Notes under the pieces: generated by a model
Told to the model about the DNA's origin: nothing
Databases searched by the model: none
The model's input: only the letters and a program-made list of their open reading frames with translations
Source: Candidatus Nitrotoga fabula
GTDB lineage: Bacteria; Pseudomonadota; Gammaproteobacteria; Burkholderiales; Gallionellaceae
Assembly (NCBI RefSeq): GCF_905221025.1
Contig: NZ_CAJNBL010000027.1
Location: 1-45,845, forward strand
Direction of reading: 5' to 3'
DNA: 45,845 nt
Translations under genes and position numbers: made by a program
Shown here: piece by piece, positions 33,678 to 41,342 of the stretch
How the letters are laid out: each line of letters begins with the position of its first letter
Position numbering within the stretch: position 1 is the first letter of the stretch

Positions 33678-34201
33678 TGTACCGGCTTGCTCCGCGCGGC
33701 GTGCTCCGTATCGCGGATGGCCTGGCCATCACGCGGGATATGGCTGAATGGCAGGAATATCGCGCCTGGCTTAAAGCAGGGAATGTGCCGCAGCCGCAGC
33801 CCGCACCGCCTGGGCCAACGGTTGCAGAGGTGCTGGAAAAGATCAAAACCCGGATCACGGCCAGGCGTGATGCAGTGATGAATGGCTCGGCCAAACTGAA
33901 TGGCACCAATTTCCGTACGGACTATCCGTTTGTGCTGTCTCTGCTGTCCATGGCTGGGTATGCAAAAACCGCCCCGGCCCGGGTGTTCAAGGTCAAGCGG
34001 GCGAACGGCAATTACATCAATCTTACCGCTGATCAGATTGGATCTCTGGCGGTATTGCATGGGGAGCGCGTGGCCCGGTGCATGGATAACGAAGCAGCGC
34101 ATTTTGCGGCCGTGAATGCGATTGCAGCCGGATCCGGAACGGTCCGGGAAAAGATTGAGGCGCTGCGTGCTTATGATTTTTCAACAGGCTGGCCAGATTA
34201 A
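33677..34201 (+). CDS. DUF4376-like tail fibre accessory protein
   Basis: 174 aa. The N-terminus (GVLRIADGLAITRDMAEWQEY) resembles tail-fibre assembly tips. The middle is a QPQPAPPGP linker. The C-terminal domain (ITARRDAVMNGSAKLNGTNF, NYINLTADQIGSLAVLHGER) is of the DUF4376 type. Probably helps fibre attachment or folding. Confidence 0.7.
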   Translation: MYRLAPRGVLRIADGLAITRDMAEWQEYRAWLKAGNVPQPQPAPPGPTVAEVLEKIKTRITARRDAVMNGSAKLNGTNFRTDYPFVLSLLSMAGYAKTAPARVFKVKRANGNYINLTADQIGSLAVLHGERVARCMDNEAAHFAAVNAIAAGSGTVREKIEALRAYDFSTGWPD

Positions 34202-34227
34202 TAATAATTAACAAGAAAGGATGCAAC

Positions 34228-34515
34228 ATGAGTGATTCGGTCATTAGAGGCAACAGCACACGGCTGGAAAGGATTGAATCAAAAATTGATGATCTGTCTG
34301 AGGCCGTGATCTCTCTGGCCAGAATGGAAGAACGGATGATCACGCTGTTCAAGCGAATAGATGCATACGATGCCAGACAGAAAGAACTGGAGCAAAAACT
34401 GGTTGCTATTGAAAAGACGCTGATAAAACGTGGATCGTTTTTTCAGATATTCGATAAGGCCGCCTGGATTGCTGTGGCTGCCATTATTACTGCATACGTG
34501 ACCAGTAAATATTGA
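34228..34515 (+). CDS. coiled-coil protein with C-terminal membrane anchor
   Basis: 95 aa with AAAGGA upstream. Residues 10-65 form a heptad-rich coiled coil (RLERIESKIDDLSEAVISL, ELEQKLVAIEKTL). Residues about 72-92 (IFDKAAWIAVAAIITAYV) are one membrane segment. Such proteins precede holins in many prophages; it may be an antiholin or spanin-like partner. Confidence 0.65.
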   Translation: MSDSVIRGNSTRLERIESKIDDLSEAVISLARMEERMITLFKRIDAYDARQKELEQKLVAIEKTLIKRGSFFQIFDKAAWIAVAAIITAYVTSKY

Positions 34516-34540
34516 AACCTGATTAATCATGGAGGAGAAA

Positions 34541-34786
34541 ATGAATCCTAAAAATCTGAAATTTGTTCAGGTGCTGACACTGGTACTGGTGGCAGTTGTG
34601 TCCACGGTGGTGTTTATTGTGATGCTCCACGATGACTACAGGCTGGGAGAGCTGCGCACGCAGGTGGTGACTGCCATGCTGGGGGCTTTTGCTGTGGCAG
34701 TGGCGTACTGGATGGGCAGTACGAGCGGATCCGCGCGCAAAACGGAATTGATGGTAGGAAAAAATGACAGCAATGGAGGTGCATAA
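34541..34786 (+). CDS. holin-like membrane protein
   Basis: 81 aa. The GGAGGAG at 34530-34536 decides for ATG 34541 rather than ATG 34529. Two membrane segments are visible: VLTLVLVAVVSTVVFIVML and VTAMLGAFAVAVAYWMG, with a charged loop between and a short polar tail. This is the shape of a class II holin. Coupled to the next gene by TAATG. Confidence 0.65.
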   Translation: MNPKNLKFVQVLTLVLVAVVSTVVFIVMLHDDYRLGELRTQVVTAMLGAFAVAVAYWMGSTSGSARKTELMVGKNDSNGGA

Positions 34787-35169
34787 TGAAACGGATAACT
34801 ATCATGATGGCTTGTGTGATCCTGTCCGGATGCACAGGTATTAAGGAGCCCATCGGTGCAAAGTATACGCCCACCACCAACGTGGGTGCTTTTGTCCTCG
34901 AAGACCTGAAGGCTGCGAAAACCAATCTGGACCAGGCAGTCCAGGTTGGGGCGCTTCGCTACGATGATCCGGCACGGAAATGCCTGACAGCGGCACTCGT
35001 CCGGTTTGGAACGGATGATCAGGAGTCTTTCGAGCCTGAAATCAAGGGCGCTCTGAGTTACATGACCGTGCCATACATTCGTGGCCAGCAATTGGCCTCC
35101 CGGCAACCGGTCAGCGATGAATGCAAGCAGCTGATCGGTGATTTAATGGTCAAGGGGCTTTCGATATGA
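34786..35169 (+). CDS. phage lipoprotein
   Basis: 127 aa. A short basic signal (MKRITIMMACVI) ends in the lipobox LSGC, so the mature protein begins at Cys 16 and is lipid-anchored. The rest is helical with EDLKAAKTNLDQAVQVGAL. Located in the lysis region, it might serve as an outer-membrane spanin-like component, though it is longer than Rz1 and not proline-rich. Confidence 0.65.
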   Translation: MKRITIMMACVILSGCTGIKEPIGAKYTPTTNVGAFVLEDLKAAKTNLDQAVQVGALRYDDPARKCLTAALVRFGTDDQESFEPEIKGALSYMTVPYIRGQQLASRQPVSDECKQLIGDLMVKGLSI

Positions 35170-35627
35170 ACGACATGGTACAGTTCACTGCAACCGGGGA
35201 AGAGGCCAGCCAGGGTCACATTTATTACGGAGGTGGTTATAAGTATCAGCTGCGTAGAAATGCCGTGGCAGAGTCACGCATTCGGCCCGGCAAGTTAATC
35301 AACCATCCGTATTTTGCGATCTCTGTGGACGGCGTGATTCTGGTCAGGCAAGGTTACGCCTGGGACGGTGCCAGTTTTATCGCGGTCGATGATCCTGGGA
35401 CAATTTATGCATCTGTATTTCATGATGCTGGCTACCAGGCGCTCCGGCTGAAGTTGCTGGATGAGGTTTGGCGGGAAGAGCTGGATCTGATGTATGAAGC
35501 GCTTTGCGATCAAGGGGGGGTTAACCGGATAAGAGCCAGGGCACATTATTTGGCTCTGCGAATCGGGGGAGGATATTACAATTCACGTCCAGAATCGGAT
35601 TATCCTACGCGGGTTGCGCCTGGGTGA
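35166..35627 (+). CDS. DUF1353 protein of the prophage lysis region
   Basis: 153 aa overlapping the lipoprotein stop by 4 bp. VRQGYAWDGASFIAVDDPG and SVFHDAGYQALRLKLLD are the DUF1353 signature (GY.WDGAS, HD.LYQ). These proteins sit at the end of phage late operons; the role is unknown. A terminator follows 28 bp later. Confidence 0.8.
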   Translation: MNDMVQFTATGEEASQGHIYYGGGYKYQLRRNAVAESRIRPGKLINHPYFAISVDGVILVRQGYAWDGASFIAVDDPGTIYASVFHDAGYQALRLKLLDEVWREELDLMYEALCDQGGVNRIRARAHYLALRIGGGYYNSRPESDYPTRVAPG

Positions 35628-35654
35628 TAGGCTGCCTAAAAGGTGACCTGCCAG

Positions 35655-35677
35655 AATCGCGTGTGTTGCGATTTTTT
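35655..35677 (+). terminator. terminator after the late operon
   Basis: AATCGC, GTGTGTT loop, GCGATT and a T run. The stem is short but is well placed after the last late gene. Confidence 0.55.
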
Positions 35678-36014
35678 GAGGTAGGGTAGGGTAATATCCA
35701 GACAGTGAATTTTTTTATAATTGGCTCTCTCTGGTTTGCATTTTGATTTTCAATGCCCCAAAAATGCCCATGCCCTGAATATGGGGGATGTCACTGTTGA
35801 TAACCCTATAACGTACCCTCAACATTCGTATATAGATATAATCGATGCGTTATCGAATCTCACACCGAGTCAGAATTTTAAATTATTAACAGTATTCTTT
35901 GAACAATTTGTATATAAATCAAATAATTGTTGTCAGTATCTGATCTGCTGACAGCGGAGTTTGACCACAAACCTCAGATATTTCTTGGGCTGCTTAGCTT
36001 TCAAGAATGCAGCC

Positions 36015-36140
36015 TTAATCTTCTTTGTCGTCCACCACTTCTTGGTCTCTGGTGAGCCAGGTGTATAAAACGATGGCTATGATTACAATAACGGTAATAG
36101 TTGTACTGGATAAATTTAATGCTAATCCTTCAATATTCAT
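36015..36140 (-). CDS. 41-aa single-pass membrane peptide
   Basis: Reads MNIEGLALNLSSTTITVIVI, then IAIVLYTWLTRDQEVVDDKED. There is a perfect GGAGG 6 nt before the ATG. It has a membrane segment (about 14-29) and an acidic cytoplasmic tail. No family is recognised. It lies in an otherwise gene-poor kilobase (35678-36714) where I see only this, the doubtful ORF at 36172, two terminator-like hairpins and no other supported gene. Confidence 0.5.
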   Translation of the reverse strand: MNIEGLALNLSSTTITVIVIIAIVLYTWLTRDQEVVDDKED

Positions 36141-36171
36141 TGGGACCTCCTATTAGAATTATTATTTTCGT

Positions 36172-36360
36172 TTGACAATCGTTATCCTTGATAAATTCCA
36201 GAAAAAGTCTGGAGTTGATTTACGCTTGGCAATTACCATCGGCAGCGATCGATGTGCGAGAAATTATAGTAGGAACTACAAGGTAACCGAACTTCATATT
36301 TATGATATCTATAAAATGTTTCAGCATAATGACGGCGAAACTGTGCTGGTACCGTTTTAA
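36172..36360 (+). CDS. doubtful 62-aa ORF before a terminator
   Basis: A TTG start with no clear ribosome binding site; the product (DLRLAITIGSDRCARN, ELHIYDIYKMFQHND) has no recognised domain. A strong terminator starts 20 bp after its stop, which is the only support. It could equally be translated noise. Confidence 0.25.
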   Translation: MTIVILDKFQKKSGVDLRLAITIGSDRCARNYSRNYKVTELHIYDIYKMFQHNDGETVLVPF

Positions 36361-36380
36361 GGTGGGATCAGATTGAATTG

Positions 36381-36411
36381 AAAGGGTCTGCGTTATATGC
36401 AGACCCTTTTT
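36381..36411 (+). terminator. Rho-independent terminator
   Basis: AAAGGGTCTGC, 7-nt loop, GCAGACCCTTT followed by TT. An 11-bp perfect stem; because the arm starts with AAA it could act in both directions. Confidence 0.8.
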
Positions 36412-36714
36412 GCATCATGAAGTGAATTTGCGGAACGCTTTGCAGAATCAGAGGATGTATGATCCACGGGGGATCATACATTGTAAATCAGCGTGCAAAA
36501 TTTTCCAGATTAAGCTGGAAACAGCGTTCAGTGTCCCGATCTGAAAATTTTTGGACTGTGTGCGCTATCACACAGACCTGAGGCTATATTCGGAATATTC
36601 TGCTAGTTCGGTGTCTTGCTTATTGTACACGTTGGGCCAGATCGTAGTTGAGTATGTCCGACAAGGCATTGTAAGCAAGATTATGTCATTCCAATTGCAA
36701 GGAAAGGAGTCAAC

Positions 36715-36927
36715 ATGAATCCCACTAGAACGAAAAGGAAGGCTGCTATAAACCCGACCGGAATTTCCTCATTTGACCCGGATCTTCAATCAAATAATGA
36801 AAAATGGAGGTCACGCATTGCTGAATCTGCCTATTACATGGCAGAGGCACGTGGCTTTTTACCGGGTCATGAATTGGACGACTGGCTAGCTGCCGAATCT
36901 CATGAAGTGTTACAGCAGCAGTTATAG
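36715..36927 (+). CDS. DUF2934 protein
   Basis: 70 aa with AAAGGAG before ATG 36715. The signature RIAESAYYMAEARGFLPGHE then LDDWLAAESHEV is the DUF2934 motif (IA..AY..AE.RGF.PG.ELDDWL.AE). Common as a short stand-alone protein in beta- and gammaproteobacteria; function unknown. Confidence 0.85.
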   Translation: MNPTRTKRKAAINPTGISSFDPDLQSNNEKWRSRIAESAYYMAEARGFLPGHELDDWLAAESHEVLQQQL

Positions 36928-37021
36928 TAATTTAACTTACTTATTATCAAGACTACTGATACGAACTAAAACTTCAAAAGGTCTGTGATACATGCTGGTC
37001 TTCTTAATTTGAATTCCTCAT

Positions 37022-37059
37022 ATTCCCGCGTGCTGAAGATAAATTCCGCTCGCGGGAAT
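37022..37059 (+). terminator. hairpin CCCGCG...CGCGGG
   Basis: ATTCCCGCG and CGCGGGAAT, 20 nt apart, 94 bp after the DUF2934 stop. There is no T run, so its role as terminator is uncertain. The inner ATAAATTCCGCTCGCGG resembles the terminator at 21751. Confidence 0.35.
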
Positions 37060-37168
37060 GGTACAACTCAAAATAGAACATACGTTCTAAACAGAAAATG
37101 TACGCAAACTATACCCGGACTGTGTACATAATGCGCATTTCTGGTCTGGAAAACCTTTTTAATATGTG

Positions 37169-37348
37169 CTAGTCCCACGCCAGCGCCCCACCGGTTTGAT
37201 ATTCTGTCACCCTGGTCTCGAAGAAATTCTTTTCCTTTTTCAGGTCGATCAGTTCTGACATCCATGGAAATGGATTTTCAGCGCCTGGGAACAGGATCTC
37301 GATGCCGATCTGCTGGCAGCGCCTGTTGGCCATAAACCGCAGGTATTC
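37169..37348 (-). pseudogene. nrdB: ribonucleotide reductase beta subunit, 3' fragment
   Basis: Minus-strand frame ending at TAG (37169-37171): [20 protein letters not shown], then [20 protein letters not shown] and [15 protein letters not shown]. These are the last 59 residues of class Ia NrdB, including the C-terminal tail that docks onto NrdA (YQTGGALxWD). The frame is broken by a stop just upstream and no other NrdB sequence follows, so the radical-bearing core is absent. The remaining 36928-37637 stretch holds no supported gene. Confidence 0.85.
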
Positions 37349-37637
37349 CTATCCAGTAAGAAAAACATTTAAGTCAGGAAAACACGAATTGATTCCATTG
37401 CTCTGGCATGAATTCGTAAAACCATATCCATATGACTTGGGGATGACGAATCGTACCTTTAATGACACCACTTTATCAGTGTGCGGTAACGCACAGACAA
37501 TATATAACCCGATCCTTATCCTGCAACCAGAGTCTGCCGATTTGGATGGTTAAGTAGGCTCAATAAAGGCCTGCAGGCGCAAAGGATATCTAGCCTACTC
37601 AGGTATATTGATTAATTTTAAATTAAGGGAGTTCATC

Positions 37638-38267
37638 ATGAAAAAGACGGTGATTAATCTCGCGATAGTTTCTTGCTTTACATTAGGGGCATCAATGGTG
37701 CACTCTGCAGGGTGGTATATACCAGACTATGATATCCCTGAAACCAGCGATGCCACGGCTGCTCCCCCTGTCACATCTGGAAAACCGAATTATTACGCAA
37801 CCACCCCGCCTGCCGGTAACAACCCTAATAGACGCCAATTGGCCGACATAATGCGTACGGATAGGGACAAAGAAGACAGGTTGTTCGATGCCATTGATAT
37901 TAATGGCAGTGGCGGGATTACCAATGGCGAGTTTAACGCATACTTCATTAAGCGTTTCAAGGAAATGGATACTAACGGGACGGGTAAAATTGAACGAAAA
38001 GAAGCAAATCTCGGAAAACCGGAGAATTTTAGGATGTTCGATGATATTGATACCGACGATGACGGCATGATTTCTGAAAGCGAATCGTTTATCCATTTTG
38101 ACAAGCTTTTCAAAGAAATGGACTTCGATAATGATCGTATTCTCACACGTGCCGAAATGAAATTCTATACGGCGGATCCGTATCGTAAGCAAGCTCCAGC
38201 GAGACCGGAAGCTGACATTCCGTCAAAGAATACAAACGAACCGGGCGGGGATCCAGGTGGTAGCTGA
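37638..38267 (+). CDS. exported four-EF-hand calcium-binding protein
   Basis: 209 aa; ATG 37638 has AAGGGAG upstream. An N-terminal signal peptide (VINLAIVSCFTLGASMVHSA) is followed by a Pro/Thr-rich linker. Four EF-hand loops follow: DINGSGGITNGEF, DTNGTGKIERKEA, DTDDDGMISESES and DFDNDRILTRAEM. The first three have the calcium-coordinating pattern; the last lacks the central Gly. The C-terminal tail is Pro/Gly-rich. Probably a periplasmic or surface calcium binder, unrelated to the prophage. Confidence 0.85.
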   Translation: MKKTVINLAIVSCFTLGASMVHSAGWYIPDYDIPETSDATAAPPVTSGKPNYYATTPPAGNNPNRRQLADIMRTDRDKEDRLFDAIDINGSGGITNGEFNAYFIKRFKEMDTNGTGKIERKEANLGKPENFRMFDDIDTDDDGMISESESFIHFDKLFKEMDFDNDRILTRAEMKFYTADPYRKQAPARPEADIPSKNTNEPGGDPGGS

Positions 38268-38426
38268 TTTATAGCATTCATTTGGCGTATGCCAACTTGA
38301 ATCGCGATAGGCTCGATAAAAGCGGCGCATGATGAAAGAATATCGTGGCAATAGCTCGAAGAGCATGAGCAGTAGTAATGTTATATGCCTTTGTTAGAGG
38401 CTAAATAAACCGTCTACAAGGTTTCT

Positions 38427-38451
38427 AAAATGCTGAACAAAATGCTGAACA
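38427..38451 (+). repeat. tandem ATGCTGAACA pair, right copy (candidate integrase arm sites)
   Basis: Two ATGCTGAACA units 12 bp apart, matching 17618-17642 except for one extra A. Located 93 bp before the tRNA/tmRNA 3' end. Confidence 0.5.
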
Positions 38452-38543
38452 TTCGTACATAAAACAGCATTAAAAGGCATGAATAATGCGCTAGTAAAAT
38501 TTGTAACTTATTGATTTACAATGTGTGGCGGGTATTGGTTGCT

Positions 38544-38568
38544 GGTTCAATTCCCGCCGCCCCCACCA
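38544..38568 (+). other. orphan tRNA/tmRNA 3' end with CCA (candidate att core)
   Basis: GGTTCAATTCCCGCC followed by GCCCCCACCA is a T-loop, the 3' T-stem strand, a CGCCCCC acceptor strand, discriminator A and CCA. The 5' T-stem strand (GCTGG) only partly pairs with CCCGC and there is no tRNA body upstream. That is what remains when an integrase recombines at the 3' end of a tRNA or tmRNA gene. The A discriminator and GGGGGCG-complementary acceptor fit tmRNA or tRNA-Ala; the intact gene is not in the window. Confidence 0.6.
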
Positions 38569-38575
38569 ATAATTG

Positions 38576-38607
38576 AAGGTCAACAGTTATCTGTTGACCT
38601 TTTTTCT
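38576..38607 (+). terminator. Rho-independent terminator of the orphan RNA 3' end
   Basis: AAGGTCAACAG, TTAT loop, CTGTTGACCTT and a further T run: an 11-bp perfect stem, 7 nt after the CCA. It is the original host terminator of the tRNA/tmRNA gene. Confidence 0.85.
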
Positions 38608-38980
38608 TACCTATTGCCGCGTGTCCGTGGGGATTCCTGCTAACTCTTGCGGACTTCCTGTCAGCGTATTTTGTCACGATTTTTGTACTTTTTTCTCTCC
38701 ATGCGCAGTTATTCTCCGCAGCCCTATCCGAGCATGGGCAGTCGAAGTCCGCGAGATAGAGATTTATTACATCATAATTTCAATGAATTACACGCGGACT
38801 TGGATGAAGGGTTTGATTGGGGTATTGGTAGGGGAAGGAAGTCACCCCTGTATTGACCCATGTGCATCCACTTTCATGGAATATGATAGAACGCAATTGT
38901 GTCGGGTAAAGTAGGGCAACTCCAACTTCAGTTGTTGAACCAAGACACCCATTCCAGCGTGGCCAATTCCACGGATTCCT
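38608..38980. other. gap without supported gene
   Basis: Several overlapping open frames exist (for example ATG 38701 to 38856, 51 codons, with HHNFNELHADLDEGFDW), but none has a ribosome binding site or a recognised domain. I see no hairpin or repeat of note. Confidence 0.4.
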
Positions 38981-39778
38981 TTAACGCATCAACTTAGTAG
39001 CGATGAAGTTGCCAGTTTCCTGGAGAGATTCATCACTGTTGAGTCCGTTGTATCCGCTGCTGATATGTGGCAGCACAACTAGGATACGGCCATTGTGCGT
39101 GGCATAGCGAATTTTTTTGGTGTGCCCGTTGATGGAAAGTTGATGGGTTTCAAGCGGGGTATTATCCCCGAAGCAGGCTTTCGAAAATTCTCTCGCCATG
39201 CTGGCGCCTACACCGATGAACAGCTTGGGATGATAGTGGCGGACGGCATCTGCGATAGCAGGTAGCCGATGCTCATTGCACCACTTGATCAGCTCTCGCT
39301 TGTCTTCGAATCCGGTATCCTGTTTAGCCTCCGCAGTCCATGTCTTAATGTTGCGGCAGGGGTATGGATACAAGTTCCCCTTTAAATAACCTTTCGATCC
39401 CTTTACCCATGGCTTCTTGAGTTTCGCGAAATCTTCATGGTCATCGACCAGCTTGCCATGGATGGCTGCAAATAACTTGAATGCATTCCGGTTGAAGCGA
39501 TAGCCGAGCTGCTTGTCGATAGAGTAGTCCCGCTCATCATGCGTAACATCAGGATTTTTCTCAATGTTGCGCTCAACTCCATGCTCTATGCCGAATAACC
39601 ATATTGATGGCGACTCAATGCTGCCTGCATCTCCGCCATCTCCGCCTTCGAATGGGTCACATGCCGAAGCCTCGAAAAGCTCGCGGACAGTCGCCTGGTT
39701 CTGGGTCTGCCCCAAAGAGCGCACGCAGGGGGTCTGCTGGATTAATTCAGAAGTGGGTACGAAGGTTTGTGTAGTCAT
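38981..39778 (-). CDS. uracil-DNA-glycosylase-superfamily-like protein (tentative)
   Basis: 265 aa. The order of motifs is suggestive of the UDG fold: SIWLFGIEHG near residue 59 (motif A position), LYPYPCRNIKTW, then HYHPKLFIGVGASMAREFSK and near the C-terminus RILVVLPHISSGYNGL (the place of the HPS motif). The key residues of active UDG families (for example a clear GxDPY or GEAPG) are absent, so enzymatic activity is unsure. It is transcribed away from the beta-CASP gene with 333 bp between them. It might act on modified or uracil-containing DNA; this is inference. Confidence 0.5.
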   Translation of the reverse strand: MTTQTFVPTSELIQQTPCVRSLGQTQNQATVRELFEASACDPFEGGDGGDAGSIESPSIWLFGIEHGVERNIEKNPDVTHDERDYSIDKQLGYRFNRNAFKLFAAIHGKLVDDHEDFAKLKKPWVKGSKGYLKGNLYPYPCRNIKTWTAEAKQDTGFEDKRELIKWCNEHRLPAIADAVRHYHPKLFIGVGASMAREFSKACFGDNTPLETHQLSINGHTKKIRYATHNGRILVVLPHISSGYNGLNSDESLQETGNFIATKLMR

Positions 39779-40111
39779 GATGTCCTCTTTCGGTGATTGA
39801 GCACCACATTGGTGCTTGTCTTTATAACTGGCTTTTGCGTCTTCTAACCTTTTCTTCTTCTCCAGACAGAATTATTGTTAAGTTACAATGCATTATATTA
39901 AGACTATTAATCAGTACTCAAATTTTACCAGTTAACAACGTCGAATTTTGACCAGGCTGAACTGAGTTTTAGGCCGATTTTTCACTGTGTGAATAGATAG
40001 GAATCGTTGCCGGTTTTGGACCAGTTGCTTGCAAATAATTTCTACAGGCTCATCCTGTGAGCTAGTCACCTTCTATCATGTTCCACTCGCACTACTATCT
40101 AAGAGAAAAAC
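39779..40111. other. divergent intergenic region
   Basis: AT-rich in its middle (39880-39940) with two similar short motifs, AAATTTTACCAG and GAATTTTGACCAG, 31 bp apart. Likely holds the promoters of the two divergent genes, but no clear -35/-10 pair can be assigned. Confidence 0.35.
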
Positions 40112-41341
40112 ATGAATGTTCGAATACATCGTGGCACGAAACAAATCGGGGGAACCTGTGTTGAGATCGAAAATGATGGTGAGCGTATTGCTATCGATTA
40201 TGGCTTGCCTCTGGGCGGAAATGCTGCAGACGTGTCTCTTGTCCCATCCATCGATATGGAAAGCCTCATGGGTGTGGTCATCTCGCATCCGCACATAGAT
40301 CACTATGGCTTAATGCATCACATGCCAGGCGGAGTTCCAGTCGCCATGGGGGCCGCTGGCAAAAACCTGATCCGGGCCGCTGTACCGTTTACCCGGCAAA
40401 TACTTCCGCCACTGAACGGGCCAAACCTTGAACACATGCAACCTACCCAGCTTGGCTCTTTCAGGATTACCCCATATCTGATGGATCATTCAGCATTCGA
40501 TGCTTATTCGCTGTTGATTGAAGCGAATGGCAAGCGCATATTCTATAGCGGTGATTTCCGTGCCCATGGGCGCAAATCTGGTCTGTTTGAGAAAATAATT
40601 CAAGATCCACCTGAAGACGTGGACGTGCTGTTGATGGAAGGATCATCGCTTTCCCGCCTTGATGATGAGGTTACTTTCCCGACCGAGCAGGAACTGGAAA
40701 ATCAATTTGTAGCATCTTTTAAAGCAACATCCGGCTTGGCAATGGTTCATGCTTCCGCCCAGAACATTGACCGTATTGTCAGTATCTATCGGGCATGCAA
40801 GCGCAGCGGAAGGACGTTACTGATCGACCTCTATGCGGCGGCCATTCTTGAAGCAACTGGCAATAACAGCATTCCTCAATCCTCATGGCCAGGAGTGGCG
40901 CTCTATGTTCCAGAATGCCAAAGAAGACTGATCAAGCGGAATGGGTGGTTCGATCTGCTTGAGAGGCACAGTAAAAATCGTATCTATTTAAATAAAATTG
41001 GCGAGACTTCATCGCAATACGTTGCCCTGTTCCGCCCCTTATTGATGGCTGACCTGGAGAAAGCTGACTGCCTGTGCGGGGCAAGTTTTGTTTATTCGCA
41101 ATGGGAAGGGTATCTGAAAGAAGGTGCATATTGCCAGATTACAGCATGGTTAAAGAAACATGACATTCCGTTGACCCGGATTCATACATCCGGCCATGCC
41201 AGCCCTGTTGATCTAAAACGTTTCTCCAGTGCGATTTCACCCAAATCACTGGTTCCGATACATAGCTTCGCACCCGAGAAATATGAAGCGCTTTTTTCTA
41301 ATGTTCTTTACAAGAATGATGCAGAATGGTGGGGGGTTTAG
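40112..41341 (+). CDS. MBL-fold beta-CASP metallo-hydrolase (RNase J-like)
   Basis: 409 aa. Metal-binding and beta-CASP features are complete. These are IDYGLPLGG, then VISHPHIDHYGL (HxHxDH, about residues 58-64), LMDHSAFDAYSLLI and FYSGDFRAHGRKSGLF (motif 3 Asp). They continue with LLMEGSSLSR (motif 4 region), RIHTSGHASP (motif B His) and VPIHSFAPEKY (motif C His). Such enzymes are RNA or DNA nucleases. It is shorter than housekeeping RNase J and lacks its C-terminal domain. The next gene starts 1 nt after its stop, so the two form an operon. Confidence 0.85.
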   Translation: MNVRIHRGTKQIGGTCVEIENDGERIAIDYGLPLGGNAADVSLVPSIDMESLMGVVISHPHIDHYGLMHHMPGGVPVAMGAAGKNLIRAAVPFTRQILPPLNGPNLEHMQPTQLGSFRITPYLMDHSAFDAYSLLIEANGKRIFYSGDFRAHGRKSGLFEKIIQDPPEDVDVLLMEGSSLSRLDDEVTFPTEQELENQFVASFKATSGLAMVHASAQNIDRIVSIYRACKRSGRTLLIDLYAAAILEATGNNSIPQSSWPGVALYVPECQRRLIKRNGWFDLLERHSKNRIYLNKIGETSSQYVALFRPLLMADLEKADCLCGASFVYSQWEGYLKEGAYCQITAWLKKHDIPLTRIHTSGHASPVDLKRFSSAISPKSLVPIHSFAPEKYEALFSNVLYKNDAEWWGV

Positions 41342-41342
41342 T

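Larger units (their letters stand above)
17618..38568. mobile_element. defective lambda-order prophage
   Basis: The left border is set by the integrase and the tandem ATGCTGAACA repeat at 17618. The right border is set by the matching repeat (38427-38451) and the tRNA/tmRNA 3' end closing at 38568. Content: int, xis, small leftward early genes, then rightward terminase, head, tail, fibre and lysis-side genes in lambda order. Two internal deletions are visible, one in the terminase large subunit (about 20370) and one between tape measure and tail tip (about 31314). No replication module, small terminase or endolysin was recognised, so it should not form phage by itself. The stretch after about 35680 is mixed and includes an nrdB fragment, so the true right end is uncertain. 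Confidence 0.75.

Noticed and set aside
35721-35951. 76-aa open frame after the late operon
   Set aside because: Non-ATG start, no SD, no domain, and it lies after the operon terminator in low-complexity AT-rich DNA.
37302-37553. 83-aa open frame overlapping the nrdB fragment
   Set aside because: Its first part is antisense to the clear NrdB tail, and the rest has no support.
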